The notes beneath the pieces are model-generated. The model worked only from the letters and a program-made list of their open reading frames with translations, did no database searches and was not told the origin of the DNA. The translations under genes and the position numbers were made by a program. This document shows, one piece after another, positions 1 through 9,731 of a DNA stretch of 64,000 bases (the stretch's first letter is position 1; every line of letters starts with the position of its first letter). Origin of the DNA: Flavobacterium yafengii (GTDB lineage Bacteria > Bacteroidota > Bacteroidia > Flavobacteriales > Flavobacteriaceae); the NCBI RefSeq assembly GCF_030010375.1, contig NZ_JASCRY010000001.1:1364001-1428000 (forward strand), written 5' to 3'.

Positions 1-546
1 TAAATTGTATTGGATAGCAACATCATAGAATTTAATCATAGCTTCATGCTTGTCAGCCAAAGCTCTGTAACGATCTGCAAAATCTTCTAATTCAATATCA
101 CCTACACGAAGACCATTTCTTCCTGTTTTGTCCATATATGTTGGACCAATACCTTTTAATGTAGAACCAATTTTTGCTTTACCTTTAGAAGCCTCAGAAG
201 CTGCATCTAATAAACGGTGTGTTGGTAAAATTAAATGTGCTTTTCTTGAAATGATTAATTTATTTTTAATGTCTAAATTAAATTTCTCAAGACCTTCAAT
301 TTCTTTTTGAAAAACAACAGGATCAATTACTACTCCATTTCCAATGATGTTTACAGCAGTTTTATGAAAAATACCAGAAGGAATAGTTCTAAGAACATGT
401 TTTATTCCGTCAAATTCCAAAGTATGTCCTGCATTTGGACCTCCTTGAAAACGAGCGATAATATCATAATTTGAAGTTAGAACATCAACAATTTTTCCTT
501 TTCCTTCATCTCCCCATTGTAATCCTAGTAATAAATCTACGGTCAT
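1..546 (-). CDS. purA: Adenylosuccinate synthetase, N-terminal part (cut by the window edge)
   Basis: Joins IMP and aspartate using GTP, the first step from IMP to AMP. Only the first 182 residues are present; the frame runs off the left edge without a stop, so this is an edge effect and not a pseudogene. The start is the ATG at 546-544. The protein opens with the GTP-binding signature WGDEGKGK (residues 11-18, catalytic Asp13), then QGGPNAGHT (34-42, catalytic His41) and STLKGIGPTYMDK (128-140). These three blocks are diagnostic, and the family is usually about 425 residues. The gene lies 60 bp downstream of fur on the same strand, so co-transcription is likely. Confidence 0.97.
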   Translation of the reverse strand, partial: MTVDLLLGLQWGDEGKGKIVDVLTSNYDIIARFQGGPNAGHTLEFDGIKHVLRTIPSGIFHKTAVNIIGNGVVIDPVVFQKEIEGLEKFNLDIKNKLIISRKAHLILPTHRLLDAASEASKGKAKIGSTLKGIGPTYMDKTGRNGLRVGDIELEDFADRYRALADKHEAMIKFYDVAIQYNL

Positions 547-606
547 TCTATCTGTTATTTTGTAGTTAGTGATATATTGAAGGGACAACTAGTAAGTTAT
601 CCTGTA

Positions 607-1062
607 CTATTTTTGTTTTTTTATTCCATATAAATATAAGGAATGGTTGGTAATCTCTATGTCGAATATTTCTTCGATTGTTTTTTTGATACTTTGAATT
701 CTTGGGTCACAAAACTCAATTACTTCGCCAGTATCAGTCATTATAATGTGATCGTGCTGTTTGTCAAAATATGATTTTTCATAATGTGCCTGATTTTGTC
801 CAAATTGGTGTTTACGCACTAAAGCACAATCCAATAGCAATTCGATCGTGTTGTAAAGAGTTGCTCTACTCACACGATAGTTTTTATTTTTCATTTTGAT
901 ATAAAGGTTTTCTACATCAAAATGTTCTTCGCTATCGTAAATTTCCTGAAGGATAGCATAACGTTCAGGAGTCTTGCGATGTCCTTTTTTTTCAAGATAC
1001 ATTGTAAAAACATTTTTTACAATTTCTTGGTTTTTGGTGTTATCTGTGGAAATGAGTGTCAT
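607..1062 (-). CDS. fur: Fur-family metal-dependent transcriptional repressor
   Basis: A 151-residue ferric uptake regulator-type protein that would bind DNA as a metal-loaded dimer in the cytoplasm. Visible are the winged-helix part ([12 protein letters not shown] near 31-42 and [14 protein letters not shown] near 63-76) and the metal-binding HDHII at 103-107. The region after HDHII reads MTDTGEV, so the structural CxxC zinc site of many Fur proteins is missing; Cys118 is one of few cysteines. Upstream is a -7 box TATCTTTG on the minus strand (1077-1070). It sits between rel and purA on the same strand. It is one candidate, on family grounds only, for the regulator of the iron island about 50 kb away. 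PerR or Zur cannot be excluded. Confidence 0.93.
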   Translation of the reverse strand: MTLISTDNTKNQEIVKNVFTMYLEKKGHRKTPERYAILQEIYDSEEHFDVENLYIKMKNKNYRVSRATLYNTIELLLDCALVRKHQFGQNQAHYEKSYFDKQHDHIIMTDTGEVIEFCDPRIQSIKKTIEEIFDIEITNHSLYLYGIKKQK

Positions 1063-1180
1063 ATGCGGGCAAAGATAAATTTTTTAGTTTAAAGTATAAA
1101 GTTTAAGGTTTGTTTAGTTTCAAGTTTTTTAGTTTCACCTTGAATAAATTGAGATTTGAAACTAAAAACTAGATTTTTTT

Positions 1181-3415
1181 CTATGTTTTATAAACCCTTG
1201 TTACTTTATCGATTCCGTCAATTTTTTTGATGTTGTTGATCATTTTTTTCAAAATGGTATTGTTTTGAACAATTACCGCAACTTGACCATGAAAAATTCC
1301 TGCATCGGTACTCAAAGAAATACTCTGAATATTAACATGCATATTGTTCGAAATTACCTTTGTTAATTGGTTTGTGAGTCCTAAAACATCCATTCCGGTT
1401 ATGTTAATGATGGCTTTGAATTCTTCTTGCGAAGAGTCAATCCATTTGGCTGTCATTATTCGGTAAGCATAGTTGGATTGCATCCCAATGGCGTTTGGAC
1501 AATCTTTTTTATGCACTTTTATTCCTTCGTTAATCGTTACAAATCCAAATACATCATCACCAGGTATTGGGTTGCAGCAAGGCGATAATTTGTAATCCAG
1601 TTTGTCGTGTTCTTTTCCAAAAACAAGCATGTCGTAATTACTGCTTATGATTGGTTTATGAATGTCTTCGTCAGCAGTGCTTGGCGAACGTTTCATTTTA
1701 TTTTTGAAAAAATTAATGAACGTATTACTCTTTTGTGCTGCGTAATCTTTGAGTTGTTGGTTTTCAATAGCGCCAATTCCCACTCTATAAAATAAATCTA
1801 AACTGGTTTTTAGTTTGAAAAAGTTAACCAATTCGTTAACTACTGATTCGTTTAACGTTATTTTTAAATGCTTTAGTTTTCGAGTAAGGAGTTCTTTTCC
1901 TTCCTCGCCAATTTTCTTGGTATTTTCGTTTAAAACATTTTTTATTTTCGTTTTGGCTCTGGAAGTGGTTACATAATCAAGCCAGTTGATTGTAGGTTTC
2001 TGATGTTGCGAGGTGATAACTTCAATCTGATCGCCACTTTTTAATTCGAAATTCAAAGGAACTAATTTCCCATTGACACGCGTTCCTCTGGTTCTAATTC
2101 CTATTTCAGAGTGAATACTGAAAGCAAAATCAAGTGAAGTGGCGCCTTTAGGCAATGATTTTATTTCTCCTTTTGGAGTAAATACAAAGATTTCTTTAGA
2201 ATATAAATTCATTTTGAAATCTTCCACAAAATCTACTGCATTCGTTTCTGAATTTTCTAGCGCTTCTTTAAGTAAATTAAGCCATACATCCAAACCGCTT
2301 TCTTCAGTAGCACCGTTTTTATATTTGTAATGTGCTGCGTATCCTTTTTCGGCAATTTCATCCATGCGTTCACTTCGAACCTGCACTTCAACCCAGCGGC
2401 CTTTTGGTCCCATTACCGTAATATGCAGGGCTTCATAACCGGTGGATTTTGGTGACGAAATCCAGTCACGTAAACGACTTGGACTTGGTCTGTAATGATC
2501 TGTTACGATAGAATAGATCTTCCAGGCAAGAAATTTTTCGTCATGAGGATTTGATTTGTAAACGATTCGCAACGCAAATTTATCATATACTTCGTCGAAG
2601 CTAACGTTTTGCGCTTTCATTTTTCGACGAATAGAATAGATAGATTTTGGACGACCTTTTATAATGTACTCGATTCCTTCTTCATCCAAAGCTGTTTTTA
2701 GAACCGTAGTAATATCAGCAATGTAAGCATCTTGCTCTTCTTTGGTTTCTTTTATTTTACTTACAATATCATTGTATACTGCTGGCTCGGTGTATTTTAA
2801 TCCTAAATCTTCAAGCTTTGTTTTGATGTTGTACAAACCCAGTCGATGCGCTAATGGTGCGTATATGTATAAAGTCTCCGATGCGATTTTAGTTTGTTTG
2901 TCTTCCTGCATCGATTCCATAGTCTGCATATTGTGCAAACGATCGGCTAGTTTGATCAGAATTACTCGAACGTCATCGTTCAGTGTAAGAATCATTTTTC
3001 TGAAATTCTCAGCCTGTAATGATGCATTCAAATCTTTTTGAACCATGGATATTTTTGTTAATCCCTCAACGATTTGAGCCACTTTAGGATTAAACAAACG
3101 TTCAATATCTTGAATAGTAGTTGGTGTGTCTTCAACCACATCATGCAATAATGCAGCAGCGATGGATGTAGCTCCCAAACCTATTTCGGAAGCAACAATT
3201 TTTGCCACAGCAATTGGGTGGAAGATATAGGCTTCACCAGATTTTCTGCGCTGCTCTTTATGAGCTTCTACGGAAACATCAAATGCTTTCCGGATTAATT
3301 TTTTGTCTTCAGGTGTTAAAGTTTGGTAACTTATGCGAAGCAATTCTTTATATTCTTGGGCAATTGCCTTGTTTTCTTTTTCTAAATCTATTTCTGTCAT
3401 AACGGCATTGTTCAT
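1181..3415 (-). CDS. Bifunctional (p)ppGpp synthetase/hydrolase, RelA/SpoT family
   Basis: A 744-residue stringent-response enzyme that makes and degrades (p)ppGpp. Domains in order: HD hydrolase (FHPIAVA near 65-71, then HDVVEDT with His91-Asp92 and Glu95-Asp96, and KLADRLHNMQTM near 155-166); nucleotidyltransferase/synthetase (GRPKSIYSIRRKM near 254-266, DWISSPKSTGYEALH near 317-331, VEVQVRSERMDEIAE near 342-356); TGS (about 405-470, IFVFTPKGEI); and a C-terminal ACT domain (about 665-744). The intact HD motif argues for a bifunctional Rel/SpoT rather than a synthetase-only RelA. A -7 box TACATTTG lies on the minus strand at 3455-3448. Inner ATG codons occur (Met6), so the exact start is uncertain by a few residues. 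Confidence 0.96.
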   Translation of the reverse strand: MNNAVMTEIDLEKENKAIAQEYKELLRISYQTLTPEDKKLIRKAFDVSVEAHKEQRRKSGEAYIFHPIAVAKIVASEIGLGATSIAAALLHDVVEDTPTTIQDIERLFNPKVAQIVEGLTKISMVQKDLNASLQAENFRKMILTLNDDVRVILIKLADRLHNMQTMESMQEDKQTKIASETLYIYAPLAHRLGLYNIKTKLEDLGLKYTEPAVYNDIVSKIKETKEEQDAYIADITTVLKTALDEEGIEYIIKGRPKSIYSIRRKMKAQNVSFDEVYDKFALRIVYKSNPHDEKFLAWKIYSIVTDHYRPSPSRLRDWISSPKSTGYEALHITVMGPKGRWVEVQVRSERMDEIAEKGYAAHYKYKNGATEESGLDVWLNLLKEALENSETNAVDFVEDFKMNLYSKEIFVFTPKGEIKSLPKGATSLDFAFSIHSEIGIRTRGTRVNGKLVPLNFELKSGDQIEVITSQHQKPTINWLDYVTTSRAKTKIKNVLNENTKKIGEEGKELLTRKLKHLKITLNESVVNELVNFFKLKTSLDLFYRVGIGAIENQQLKDYAAQKSNTFINFFKNKMKRSPSTADEDIHKPIISSNYDMLVFGKEHDKLDYKLSPCCNPIPGDDVFGFVTINEGIKVHKKDCPNAIGMQSNYAYRIMTAKWIDSSQEEFKAIINITGMDVLGLTNQLTKVISNNMHVNIQSISLSTDAGIFHGQVAVIVQNNTILKKMINNIKKIDGIDKVTRVYKT

Positions 3416-3447
3416 TTCCTAAAAATAAGAATAAGTTGGGAGATATG

Positions 3448-3455
3448 CAAATGTA
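3448..3455 (-). promoter_or_regulatory. Probable -7 promoter box of the rel/spoT gene
   Basis: TACATTTG on the minus strand matches the Bacteroidota -7 consensus TAnnTTTG, 32 bases before the start codon. I do not see a clean TTG at the usual 17-23 base distance, so only half of the promoter is supported. Confidence 0.5.
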
Positions 3456-3513
3456 TATTTGAATTTTAAACGAAAGAAACTAGAGTTTGTTTTTAAATTT
3501 TTTAATCAAAAAT

Positions 3514-4308
3514 CTAAAATCCTCTCTGTCTTTTGGCTTCAAAAATCAATATGGCAGCTGCAACCGAAACATTCATGGAATCGATCTCGCCTTGCATTGG
3601 AATAATAATATTTTGGGTCGCTGCTTTTCTCCATTCTTCCGTCAATCCAGTGGCTTCCGTTCCTACAACCAAAGCGGTTGGCGTAGTGTAATCTTGTGTG
3701 TGATAGTAAGTGGAGTTTTGTAAAGTAGCACAATAAAAATTGATTTTTCTTTCTTTCAAAAAGGCAATAATTTCAGAGGTAGTTCCGGTTGCAATTTGGT
3801 TGGTGAATAAACAGCCCACACTGGAACGCACAATATTTGGATTGTATAAATCGCTTTTTGGATTGGCGATAATTACCGCATCAAGATTAGCAGCATCGGC
3901 AGTACGAAGTAAAGCTCCAATGTTTCCGGGCTTTTCCGGTGCTTCGGCAATAAGAATCAATGGATTTTCAGATAATTTCAAATCAGATAATTGCAATGAT
4001 TTGGTTTTGGCTACAGCCAAAATTCCTTCAGTAGTATCCCTATAGGCCAGTTTTTGATAAACTTCTTTATTGATTTCTATCAGTTCTGCATTTTTAGATA
4101 ATTGACGGGCTTCGTCTTCGGAACAAATTTCAGGTAAAAACAACAGCCTTTCTATTTCGTAACCACCTTTGATGGCAATAGAAATTTCACGTTTTCCCTC
4201 AATTAAAAAGGTTCCGGATTGTTTACGAGCTTTTGCTTTTTCCTGCAATTGCACTAAAGATTTTATGTGTGGATTTTGTATCGAAGTGATTTGTTTCAAG
4301 AGGTACAA
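3514..4308 (-). CDS. TrmH/SpoU-family RNA 2'-O-methyltransferase
   Basis: A 264-residue cytoplasmic SPOUT-class methyltransferase that would transfer a methyl group from S-adenosylmethionine to a ribose 2'-OH of tRNA or rRNA. An N-terminal substrate-binding part (FLIEGKREISIAI near 34-46) is followed by the SpoU catalytic knot: motif 1 EAPEKPGNIGALLRTADA (about 122-139), NPNIVRSSVGCLF, and motifs 2/3 VVGTEATGL and IPMQGEIDSMNVSVAAAI, which form the trefoil knot. No in-frame ATG exists near the start: a TAG precedes the TTG at 4308-4306, and another TTG lies three codons in, so a TTG start is required. A -7 box TATCTTTG sits at 4335-4328. Which RNA position is modified cannot be told. Confidence 0.92.
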   Translation of the reverse strand: MYLLKQITSIQNPHIKSLVQLQEKAKARKQSGTFLIEGKREISIAIKGGYEIERLLFLPEICSEDEARQLSKNAELIEINKEVYQKLAYRDTTEGILAVAKTKSLQLSDLKLSENPLILIAEAPEKPGNIGALLRTADAANLDAVIIANPKSDLYNPNIVRSSVGCLFTNQIATGTTSEIIAFLKERKINFYCATLQNSTYYHTQDYTTPTALVVGTEATGLTEEWRKAATQNIIIPMQGEIDSMNVSVAAAILIFEAKRQRGF

Positions 4309-4418
4309 CTATTTAATTTTTAGGAAACAAAGATACACAGAGAAAATTCAGTTTTCTATATTTGGATTCGAATATTTATCTGCTGTAATGAACCTTGATT
4401 AAATGTAGACAATAGGAG

Positions 4419-4448
4419 TTGGTTACACGAGTATTTTCTTTAATTTTG
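4419..4448 (+). promoter_or_regulatory. Promoter of the TRIC/YicG-like gene
   Basis: TTG at 4419-4421, then 19 bases, then TAATTTTG at 4441-4448. This fits the Bacteroidota consensus TTG-N17-23-TAnnTTTG and lies about 60 bases before the ATG at 4508. Confidence 0.65.
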
Positions 4449-4507
4449 CCTGAATCATATGCAATTGATAGCATTCTTTTTATCCATTTTTAAATCCAAA
4501 AAACAGC

Positions 4508-5110
4508 ATGTTCCATTTATTAGACATCATCGGTACGATGGCTTTTGCCATGTCTGGCGCTTTGACGGCAATGAATAAAAAAATGGACCCTTTTGGTGTA
4601 TTTATTATTGCATTTGTAACTGCCGTGGGCGGTGGAACGTTGCGGGACATTATGATTGGGCGAACTCCAGTAGGATGGATGCTGGATTTAAAGTACGTTT
4701 ATGTGATAATCATCGGGTTTGTATTGGCCATTATTTTTAGAAAAAAATTCGATCGATTGCGAACTTCTTTATTTTTATTTGACACTATTGGGTTGGGCGT
4801 TTTTACTTTAATAGGTCTCGAAAAAGGAATAAATATTGGACTTCATCCAGTCATTTGCGTAGCTTTAGGGACTATGACAGCTTGTTTTGGAGGCGTTATT
4901 CGAGATATTTTATGTACTGAAATTCCCGTTATTTTTAGAAGGGAAATTTATGCAACGATTTGTATTCTCGGTGGAATTGTTTTCTTCATCCTTCGGGAAT
5001 TTAATTTAGAAAGTGATGTTTTATACTTAGCGACATCCTTAGTTATCATTTCGGTTCGTCTAATGGCGGTGAAATTCAAATGGTATTTATCACCTTTAGA
5101 GAATAAATAA
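4508..5110 (+). CDS. TRIC/YicG-type (UPF0126) membrane protein, putative cation channel
   Basis: A 200-residue inner-membrane protein with about seven hydrophobic segments in two similar halves. Each half begins with a glycine-rich helix: IGTMAFAMSGALTA near 8-21 with VGGGTLRDIMIG near 40-51, and LGTMTACFGGVIRDIL near 120-135. These duplicated GGxxRD blocks are the UPF0126/YicG signature; bacterial members have been described as trimeric intracellular cation (TRIC) channel homologues. It has its own promoter at 4419-4448. The substrate ion is not deducible, and the gene lies between the minus-strand housekeeping block and the glycan locus, so context does not help. Confidence 0.9.
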   Translation: MFHLLDIIGTMAFAMSGALTAMNKKMDPFGVFIIAFVTAVGGGTLRDIMIGRTPVGWMLDLKYVYVIIIGFVLAIIFRKKFDRLRTSLFLFDTIGLGVFTLIGLEKGINIGLHPVICVALGTMTACFGGVIRDILCTEIPVIFRREIYATICILGGIVFFILREFNLESDVLYLATSLVIISVRLMAVKFKWYLSPLENK

Positions 5111-5145
5111 AAAATGCTTAATTTCACGAAGTCTAAAATCAAATA

Positions 5146-6147
5146 GTGAAAAATTATTCAGTCAAACAATACCAGGAAAGCGATTATACAAATTGGAATG
5201 CCTTCATTGGTCAAGCCAAAAACGCTACCTTTTTATTTCACCGTGATTTTATGGAATACCATAACGATCGATTCGAGGATAATTCCTTGATTGTTTTTTA
5301 TAAGGATAAATGGATTGGAGTTATGCCAGCGAATAAAGTTAGGAATGAAATTTTTTCGCATCAAGGATTGACTTATGGTGGCTTGGTTTATAGTGATAAG
5401 TCAAAATTGACAACTATAATCACCGCTTTCAGAGCTGTTTTATTGTTTCTAAATGACAATGAAATCAAGAAACTGCATCTGAAAACGATTCCACCTATTT
5501 ATAATACTAAACCTGCCGAAGAAATTAAGTATGCTTTATTTTTGGCAGAAGCCAAATTGGTAAGACGAGATAGTTTATCGGTTATTGATTTGTCACAGAA
5601 AAATAATTTTTCAAAAATCAGAAAAAGAGGGATTCAAAAAGGGATTTTAAGTGGTTTGATAATCAAAGAAGAAGCGGTTTTTGAATCCTTCTGGAATGAA
5701 ATATTGATTCCAAACTTGAATGAAAGACATAGAGCAAAACCGATTCATTCCATTGCAGAAATGAATCTTTTGAAAAGTCTTTTCCCTAATAATATCAGAC
5801 AGTTTAATGTGTATTATAACAATAAAATTGTAGCAGGAACTACTGTTTTCGAAAGTGAAACGGTTGCGCATTGTCAATACATTTCTAAATATGAAAAAGA
5901 TGAAAATCTTGGAAGTTTAGATTTTTTATATCATTTTTTGATTACAGAAGCTTTTGCTGAAAAGCGATTTTTTGATTTTGGAATTTCCAATGATGCGCAA
6001 GGAAAATTATTGAATGATGGATTGTCTTATTGGAAAGAAAGTTTCGGAGCCAGCACCATAGTTCATGATTTTTATGAAGTCAAGACGGCTAATTATGTTA
6101 AGCTAGATTCCTTTTTTACTAAATCAAAAAATATACTGACCGAATGA
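5146..6147 (+). CDS. FemAB/GNAT-like acyltransferase of the glycan locus
   Basis: A 333-residue cytoplasmic protein with a GTG start at 5146, 35 bases after the preceding stop. Its C-terminal half (about 150-320, with [20 protein letters not shown] and RFFDFGIS) resembles the FemAB-like branch of the GNAT fold, which transfers acyl or aminoacyl groups. The stop overlaps the next ATG (ATGA at 6144-6147), so it is translationally coupled to a sugar aminotransferase. By analogy with enterobacterial common antigen, where an acetyltransferase, a sugar aminotransferase and WzxE are consecutive, I infer that it acylates the amino sugar made by the next gene. A peptidoglycan-bridge or unrelated role is possible. 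Confidence 0.7.
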   Translation: MKNYSVKQYQESDYTNWNAFIGQAKNATFLFHRDFMEYHNDRFEDNSLIVFYKDKWIGVMPANKVRNEIFSHQGLTYGGLVYSDKSKLTTIITAFRAVLLFLNDNEIKKLHLKTIPPIYNTKPAEEIKYALFLAEAKLVRRDSLSVIDLSQKNNFSKIRKRGIQKGILSGLIIKEEAVFESFWNEILIPNLNERHRAKPIHSIAEMNLLKSLFPNNIRQFNVYYNNKIVAGTTVFESETVAHCQYISKYEKDENLGSLDFLYHFLITEAFAEKRFFDFGISNDAQGKLLNDGLSYWKESFGASTIVHDFYEVKTANYVKLDSFFTKSKNILTE

Positions 6148-7271
6148 TTTCATTTCTTGATTTAAAAAAAATAAACGAACCGTATGAAACTGCTTTTCAG
6201 GAAAAATTGAAAGCAGTTTTAGCCAATGGTTGGTATGTTTTAGGAAATGAAGTCAAGGAATTTGAATCTAGTTTTGCCAAGTATTGTGGTGCCAAATATT
6301 GCATCGGGACTGGAAATGGGTTAGATGCTTTAGTTTTGATTTTTAAGGGGTATATTCAACTTGGAAAATTGCAAAAAGGGGATGAAGTTATTGTTCCTGC
6401 AAATACTTATATTGCGAGTATTCTGGCTGTTTTACAAGCGGATTTAATTCCTGTTTTGGTCGAGCCAAAATTAGAAACCTACAACATCAATCCCGATTTA
6501 ATTTCACAAAAGATTACTTCAAAAACCAAAGCAATTCTGGTAGTTCATCTTTACGGACAATTGGCAGAAATGGCTGCGATAAATGAAATTGCTGTTGCAA
6601 ATAACTTGTTGGTTGTCGAAGATGCGGCGCAGGCTCATGGAGCAATTTTAGAAGTCGAAAGTCAAAAGTCGAAAGCCGAAAGTTTGGTCACGCATAAAAT
6701 AATTCCTAAAACTCAAGCGTATAGTTTTTATCCCGGAAAAAATCTTGGCGCTTTAGGAGATGCTGGTGCTGTTACAACAAATGATTCGGAGTTAGCTAAA
6801 GTTATCGAATCGTTGCGAAACTATGGTTCGGAAACGAAATATTACAATGATTATATTGGAGTGAATTCACGATTAGATGAATTGCAAGCGGCTTTCCTTA
6901 ATGTGAAATTGCCCCATTTAGATATTGAAAATGAACGCCGTAGAACAATTGCCAAACGTTATTTATCTGAAATTAAAAACGATAAAATAATAGTGCCAAA
7001 TTGGGATTTATCAAATAATCATGTTTTTCATTTATTTGTCATTCGAACACAAAGCAGACTTGCTTTACAAGACTATTTACACCAAAATGGGATTCAAACG
7101 GTAATACATTATCCCATTCCACCTCACAATCAAAAAGCCTTATCATTTTTGAACCATTTGTCTTTTCCTATTACCCAAAAAATTCATGATGAAGTGTTGA
7201 GTTTGCCTATAAGTCCTGTTTTGACAATGGATGAGGTTAGTTTTATTATTGAAATTCTAAATAAATATTAA
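6144..7271 (+). CDS. DegT/DnrJ/EryC1/StrS-family sugar aminotransferase
   Basis: A 375-residue PLP enzyme that would put an amino group on a nucleotide-linked 3- or 4-keto-6-deoxysugar. Visible are GTGNGLDAL (55-63), [12 protein letters not shown] near 85-96, [11 protein letters not shown] (157-167) and the PLP lysine in [14 protein letters not shown] (Lys199). [25 protein letters not shown] is the family's substrate-loop region, shown here in part: [12 protein letters not shown]. Residues 170-190 form an extra polar loop encoded by a degenerate 'gtcgaaa' simple repeat (6652-6684). The FdtA-type isomerase at 10856 suggests a dTDP-3-oxo-6-deoxyhexose substrate (FdtB/QdtB-like role), which is inference. 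Confidence 0.92.
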   Translation: MISFLDLKKINEPYETAFQEKLKAVLANGWYVLGNEVKEFESSFAKYCGAKYCIGTGNGLDALVLIFKGYIQLGKLQKGDEVIVPANTYIASILAVLQADLIPVLVEPKLETYNINPDLISQKITSKTKAILVVHLYGQLAEMAAINEIAVANNLLVVEDAAQAHGAILEVESQKSKAESLVTHKIIPKTQAYSFYPGKNLGALGDAGAVTTNDSELAKVIESLRNYGSETKYYNDYIGVNSRLDELQAAFLNVKLPHLDIENERRRTIAKRYLSEIKNDKIIVPNWDLSNNHVFHLFVIRTQSRLALQDYLHQNGIQTVIHYPIPPHNQKALSFLNHLSFPITQKIHDEVLSLPISPVLTMDEVSFIIEILNKY

Positions 7272-7272
7272 G

Positions 7273-8547
7273 TTGGAATTTATTAAAAAAATTGCCCAAA
7301 CACAACTGTTTAAGATTACGTCTTTAAATAGTTTAAGCGTCATTTTAAAAATTGGAATCGGGTTAATTACTTCAAAATTATTGGCTGTTTTTGTAGGCCC
7401 AAGCGGAATGGCTTTAGTTGGTAATTTGAGAAATTTTTTAACTTCCTTAGAAGGTATTTCGACTTTAGGTTTTCAAAACGGAATTATAAAATATGTTGCT
7501 GAAAACGAAGAAAATGAGAATCAGCTTAAAAAAATAATTACCACAGTTTTTATTAGTTTGCTATGTATTGCGAGTGTTTTAAGTGGCGTCTTATATTTTT
7601 TTGCGTCTTATTGGAACAGTCAAATATTTGGAAATAATTTCGAATATGCAGTTGTTTTTAAAGTACTGGCGTTGGCTTTGCCTTGGTATGCAATTTCTGT
7701 TTTTTTGTTATCCGTAATTAATGGTTTAGGGCAATTCAAAAGAGTAATTTGGGTCAATATAATAGGAAATGCCATTGGTCTATTGGTTTCTATCAGTCTA
7801 ATTTTGAATTATAAAACCTTGGGCGCTTTACTTTCCTTGGTGATTTCGCCAGCTTTATTGTTTTTCGTGACATTCTATTATATAAATAAAGAAATTAATT
7901 TTTTTAAAACGATTCGGTTTCAGCAGTTTGATTTTCAGGTGCTAAAAAATCTATCGTCTTATTCTTTAATGGTCGTAGTTTCAACAGTTTTAGGGCCTTT
8001 GGTGTATTTGTTAATCAGAAATCATGTTATCCAGAATATTGGACTGGAACAAGCCGGTTTTTGGGAAACAATGACCCGTATTTCAACGTATTATATGCTG
8101 TTTGTTACCACAATTTTGACTGTTTATTTTTTACCGAAATTGGCTGTCGCCAAAAACAATCTGGAGACAAAACGTGTTTTTTGGAGTTATTTCAAAAGCA
8201 TTTTACCCGTTTTCATAATAGTATTAGCGGTGCTTTACTTTTTACGATTTTTTATCGTTAATTTACTTTTTACCAATGCGTTTCTACCGGTAGCGACTTT
8301 GTTTTTTTGGCAGTTGGCAGGAGATGTTTTAAAAGTTGCTTCTTTGATTTTAGGGTATCAGTTTTTTGCAAAAAAATTAACTGTAGCCTTTATAATCTCA
8401 GAGTTGTTTTCACTTTTAGTTTTGTACTTTTTGAGTGTTTATTTAGTTAATTTATTTGGAATTCAAGGAGTTGTAATGGCACAGGCTTTTGATAATTTTA
8501 TTTATTTGTTGGTGTTGGTTGTTTATTTTAGGAAGAGTTTGTTTTAG
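7273..8547 (+). CDS. WzxE-like O-antigen/polysaccharide flippase
   Basis: A 424-residue inner-membrane transporter with about 12 hydrophobic segments, of the polysaccharide-specific MATE/MOP superfamily, moving undecaprenyl-linked oligosaccharides to the periplasmic face. The N-terminus (KIGIGLITSKLLAVFVGPSG, about 26-45, followed by NLRNFLTSLEGI and GFQNGIIKYVAE) closely resembles the enterobacterial WzxE pattern. The frame needs a TTG start at 7273, one base after the preceding TAA, so translation is probably coupled. It points to a lipid-carrier (Wzx/Wzy-type) glycan pathway, though no Wzy polymerase is visible in the window. Confidence 0.9.
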   Translation: MEFIKKIAQTQLFKITSLNSLSVILKIGIGLITSKLLAVFVGPSGMALVGNLRNFLTSLEGISTLGFQNGIIKYVAENEENENQLKKIITTVFISLLCIASVLSGVLYFFASYWNSQIFGNNFEYAVVFKVLALALPWYAISVFLLSVINGLGQFKRVIWVNIIGNAIGLLVSISLILNYKTLGALLSLVISPALLFFVTFYYINKEINFFKTIRFQQFDFQVLKNLSSYSLMVVVSTVLGPLVYLLIRNHVIQNIGLEQAGFWETMTRISTYYMLFVTTILTVYFLPKLAVAKNNLETKRVFWSYFKSILPVFIIVLAVLYFLRFFIVNLLFTNAFLPVATLFFWQLAGDVLKVASLILGYQFFAKKLTVAFIISELFSLLVLYFLSVYLVNLFGIQGVVMAQAFDNFIYLLVLVVYFRKSLF

Positions 8548-8555
8548 ATAAAAAC

Positions 8556-9695
8556 TTAAGCTTTTTGCCAAGTTTCTAAGTATTGATTAGCGATTTTTAT
8601 ATAATCATGTTCTTTCTCCACAAATGTTCTTGCCCGTTTGCCAATTGCTATAATCTCTTCAGGATTTTCAATCAAAAAAGACAATTCATTTACTAAATAA
8701 TCTACATTAGGTAAAGCATTTACAGCAACTCGTTCTGATAAATTATAATGCTGTACAAACTCTTTTTCGGCACCAGTGAATACGACTTTTCCTTTTGCCA
8801 TGGCTTCTAGTGCATTATAACCTTGGTCGCAACTAAAAGTTTGGTCTAATAAAATATGTGCTTTATTGTATGAGTCTATATAAACGGGATATGGAACTGT
8901 TTTTGTAATAATTATTTCCACTCGATTTTCGTATTTTATTTTTATAATTTCAAGTGCTTTTTCAAAATAAGGAATGCCTTTTTGATTGTAGCTCCATTCA
9001 TTTATACCAAGAAAAATTACTATTTTATTTTCAATGTTCGATTGCTGAAACATTAATTTTGTATGATTAATTGGGTATGGAATGAAACCGGAATATTTCG
9101 AACTTTTATTTACGGCAGCAACATAATCAAAATCAGTCGCAATAATTCCAATGCATTTATCAAGTACCAAATCGTGTACTTTTTTATGGCTTTCTTTTAA
9201 ATATTCAAATAATGGATAAAACTCTTTGGTTAGTTTTGGATTAAGAAAAAAGGGTTGTAAAATTGATTTTTTATTTTTGTTTTCTATGTCGAATTTCATG
9301 TTCAAATAATCAGCGCCACACGACAAGACGAAAACTCTTTTATTTGATTCGAAAATTTTCTTAATCAAGAAAAGTTCTGATTTTTTTGTTGTTTTTATAG
9401 GAGCTTCATTAACGAACTGAATTACGTCGAAATTTTTAAATTTTGGAAGTAAAAAATAAAAACGGATTCCATATTCTACAGTCGCAAAGTCATATTTAAA
9501 AAGGCGATAAATAATTTGTCTAACTATATTAATTAACTTAAATTTACTCCATTTGGCTTCAAAATCTAAATCAACGGGATAGTTTTTGAAACCATCACTA
9601 TTTGCTGCTAAAATTACTTCATGTCCAAGTTGAACTAACCCTTCCTTCAAAGAATTGTGTAAAAGACTATATTCTCCGATAAGTAAAATTCGCAT
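8556..9695 (-). CDS. Glycosyltransferase (GT4/GT1-like)
   Basis: A protein of about 379 residues with the two-Rossmann GT-B fold. The N-terminus MRILLIGEYSLLHNSLKEGL is a typical GT4 nucleotide-fold entry, and the C-terminal half has DQTFSCDQGYNALEAMAKGK, the NALEAMA acceptor/donor-sugar region of the family. I chose the ATG at 9695; the open frame extends 10 codons upstream to a TTG (9725) that would put residues ahead of the fold. It is convergent with the flippase (8 bases between stops) and divergent from the next gene 36 bases away. Donor and acceptor are unknown. Confidence 0.85.
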   Translation of the reverse strand: MRILLIGEYSLLHNSLKEGLVQLGHEVILAANSDGFKNYPVDLDFEAKWSKFKLINIVRQIIYRLFKYDFATVEYGIRFYFLLPKFKNFDVIQFVNEAPIKTTKKSELFLIKKIFESNKRVFVLSCGADYLNMKFDIENKNKKSILQPFFLNPKLTKEFYPLFEYLKESHKKVHDLVLDKCIGIIATDFDYVAAVNKSSKYSGFIPYPINHTKLMFQQSNIENKIVIFLGINEWSYNQKGIPYFEKALEIIKIKYENRVEIIITKTVPYPVYIDSYNKAHILLDQTFSCDQGYNALEAMAKGKVVFTGAEKEFVQHYNLSERVAVNALPNVDYLVNELSFLIENPEEIIAIGKRARTFVEKEHDYIKIANQYLETWQKA

Positions 9696-9731
9696 GAATA
9701 GTATATTTATAACGAAAATATACAATCAGCA

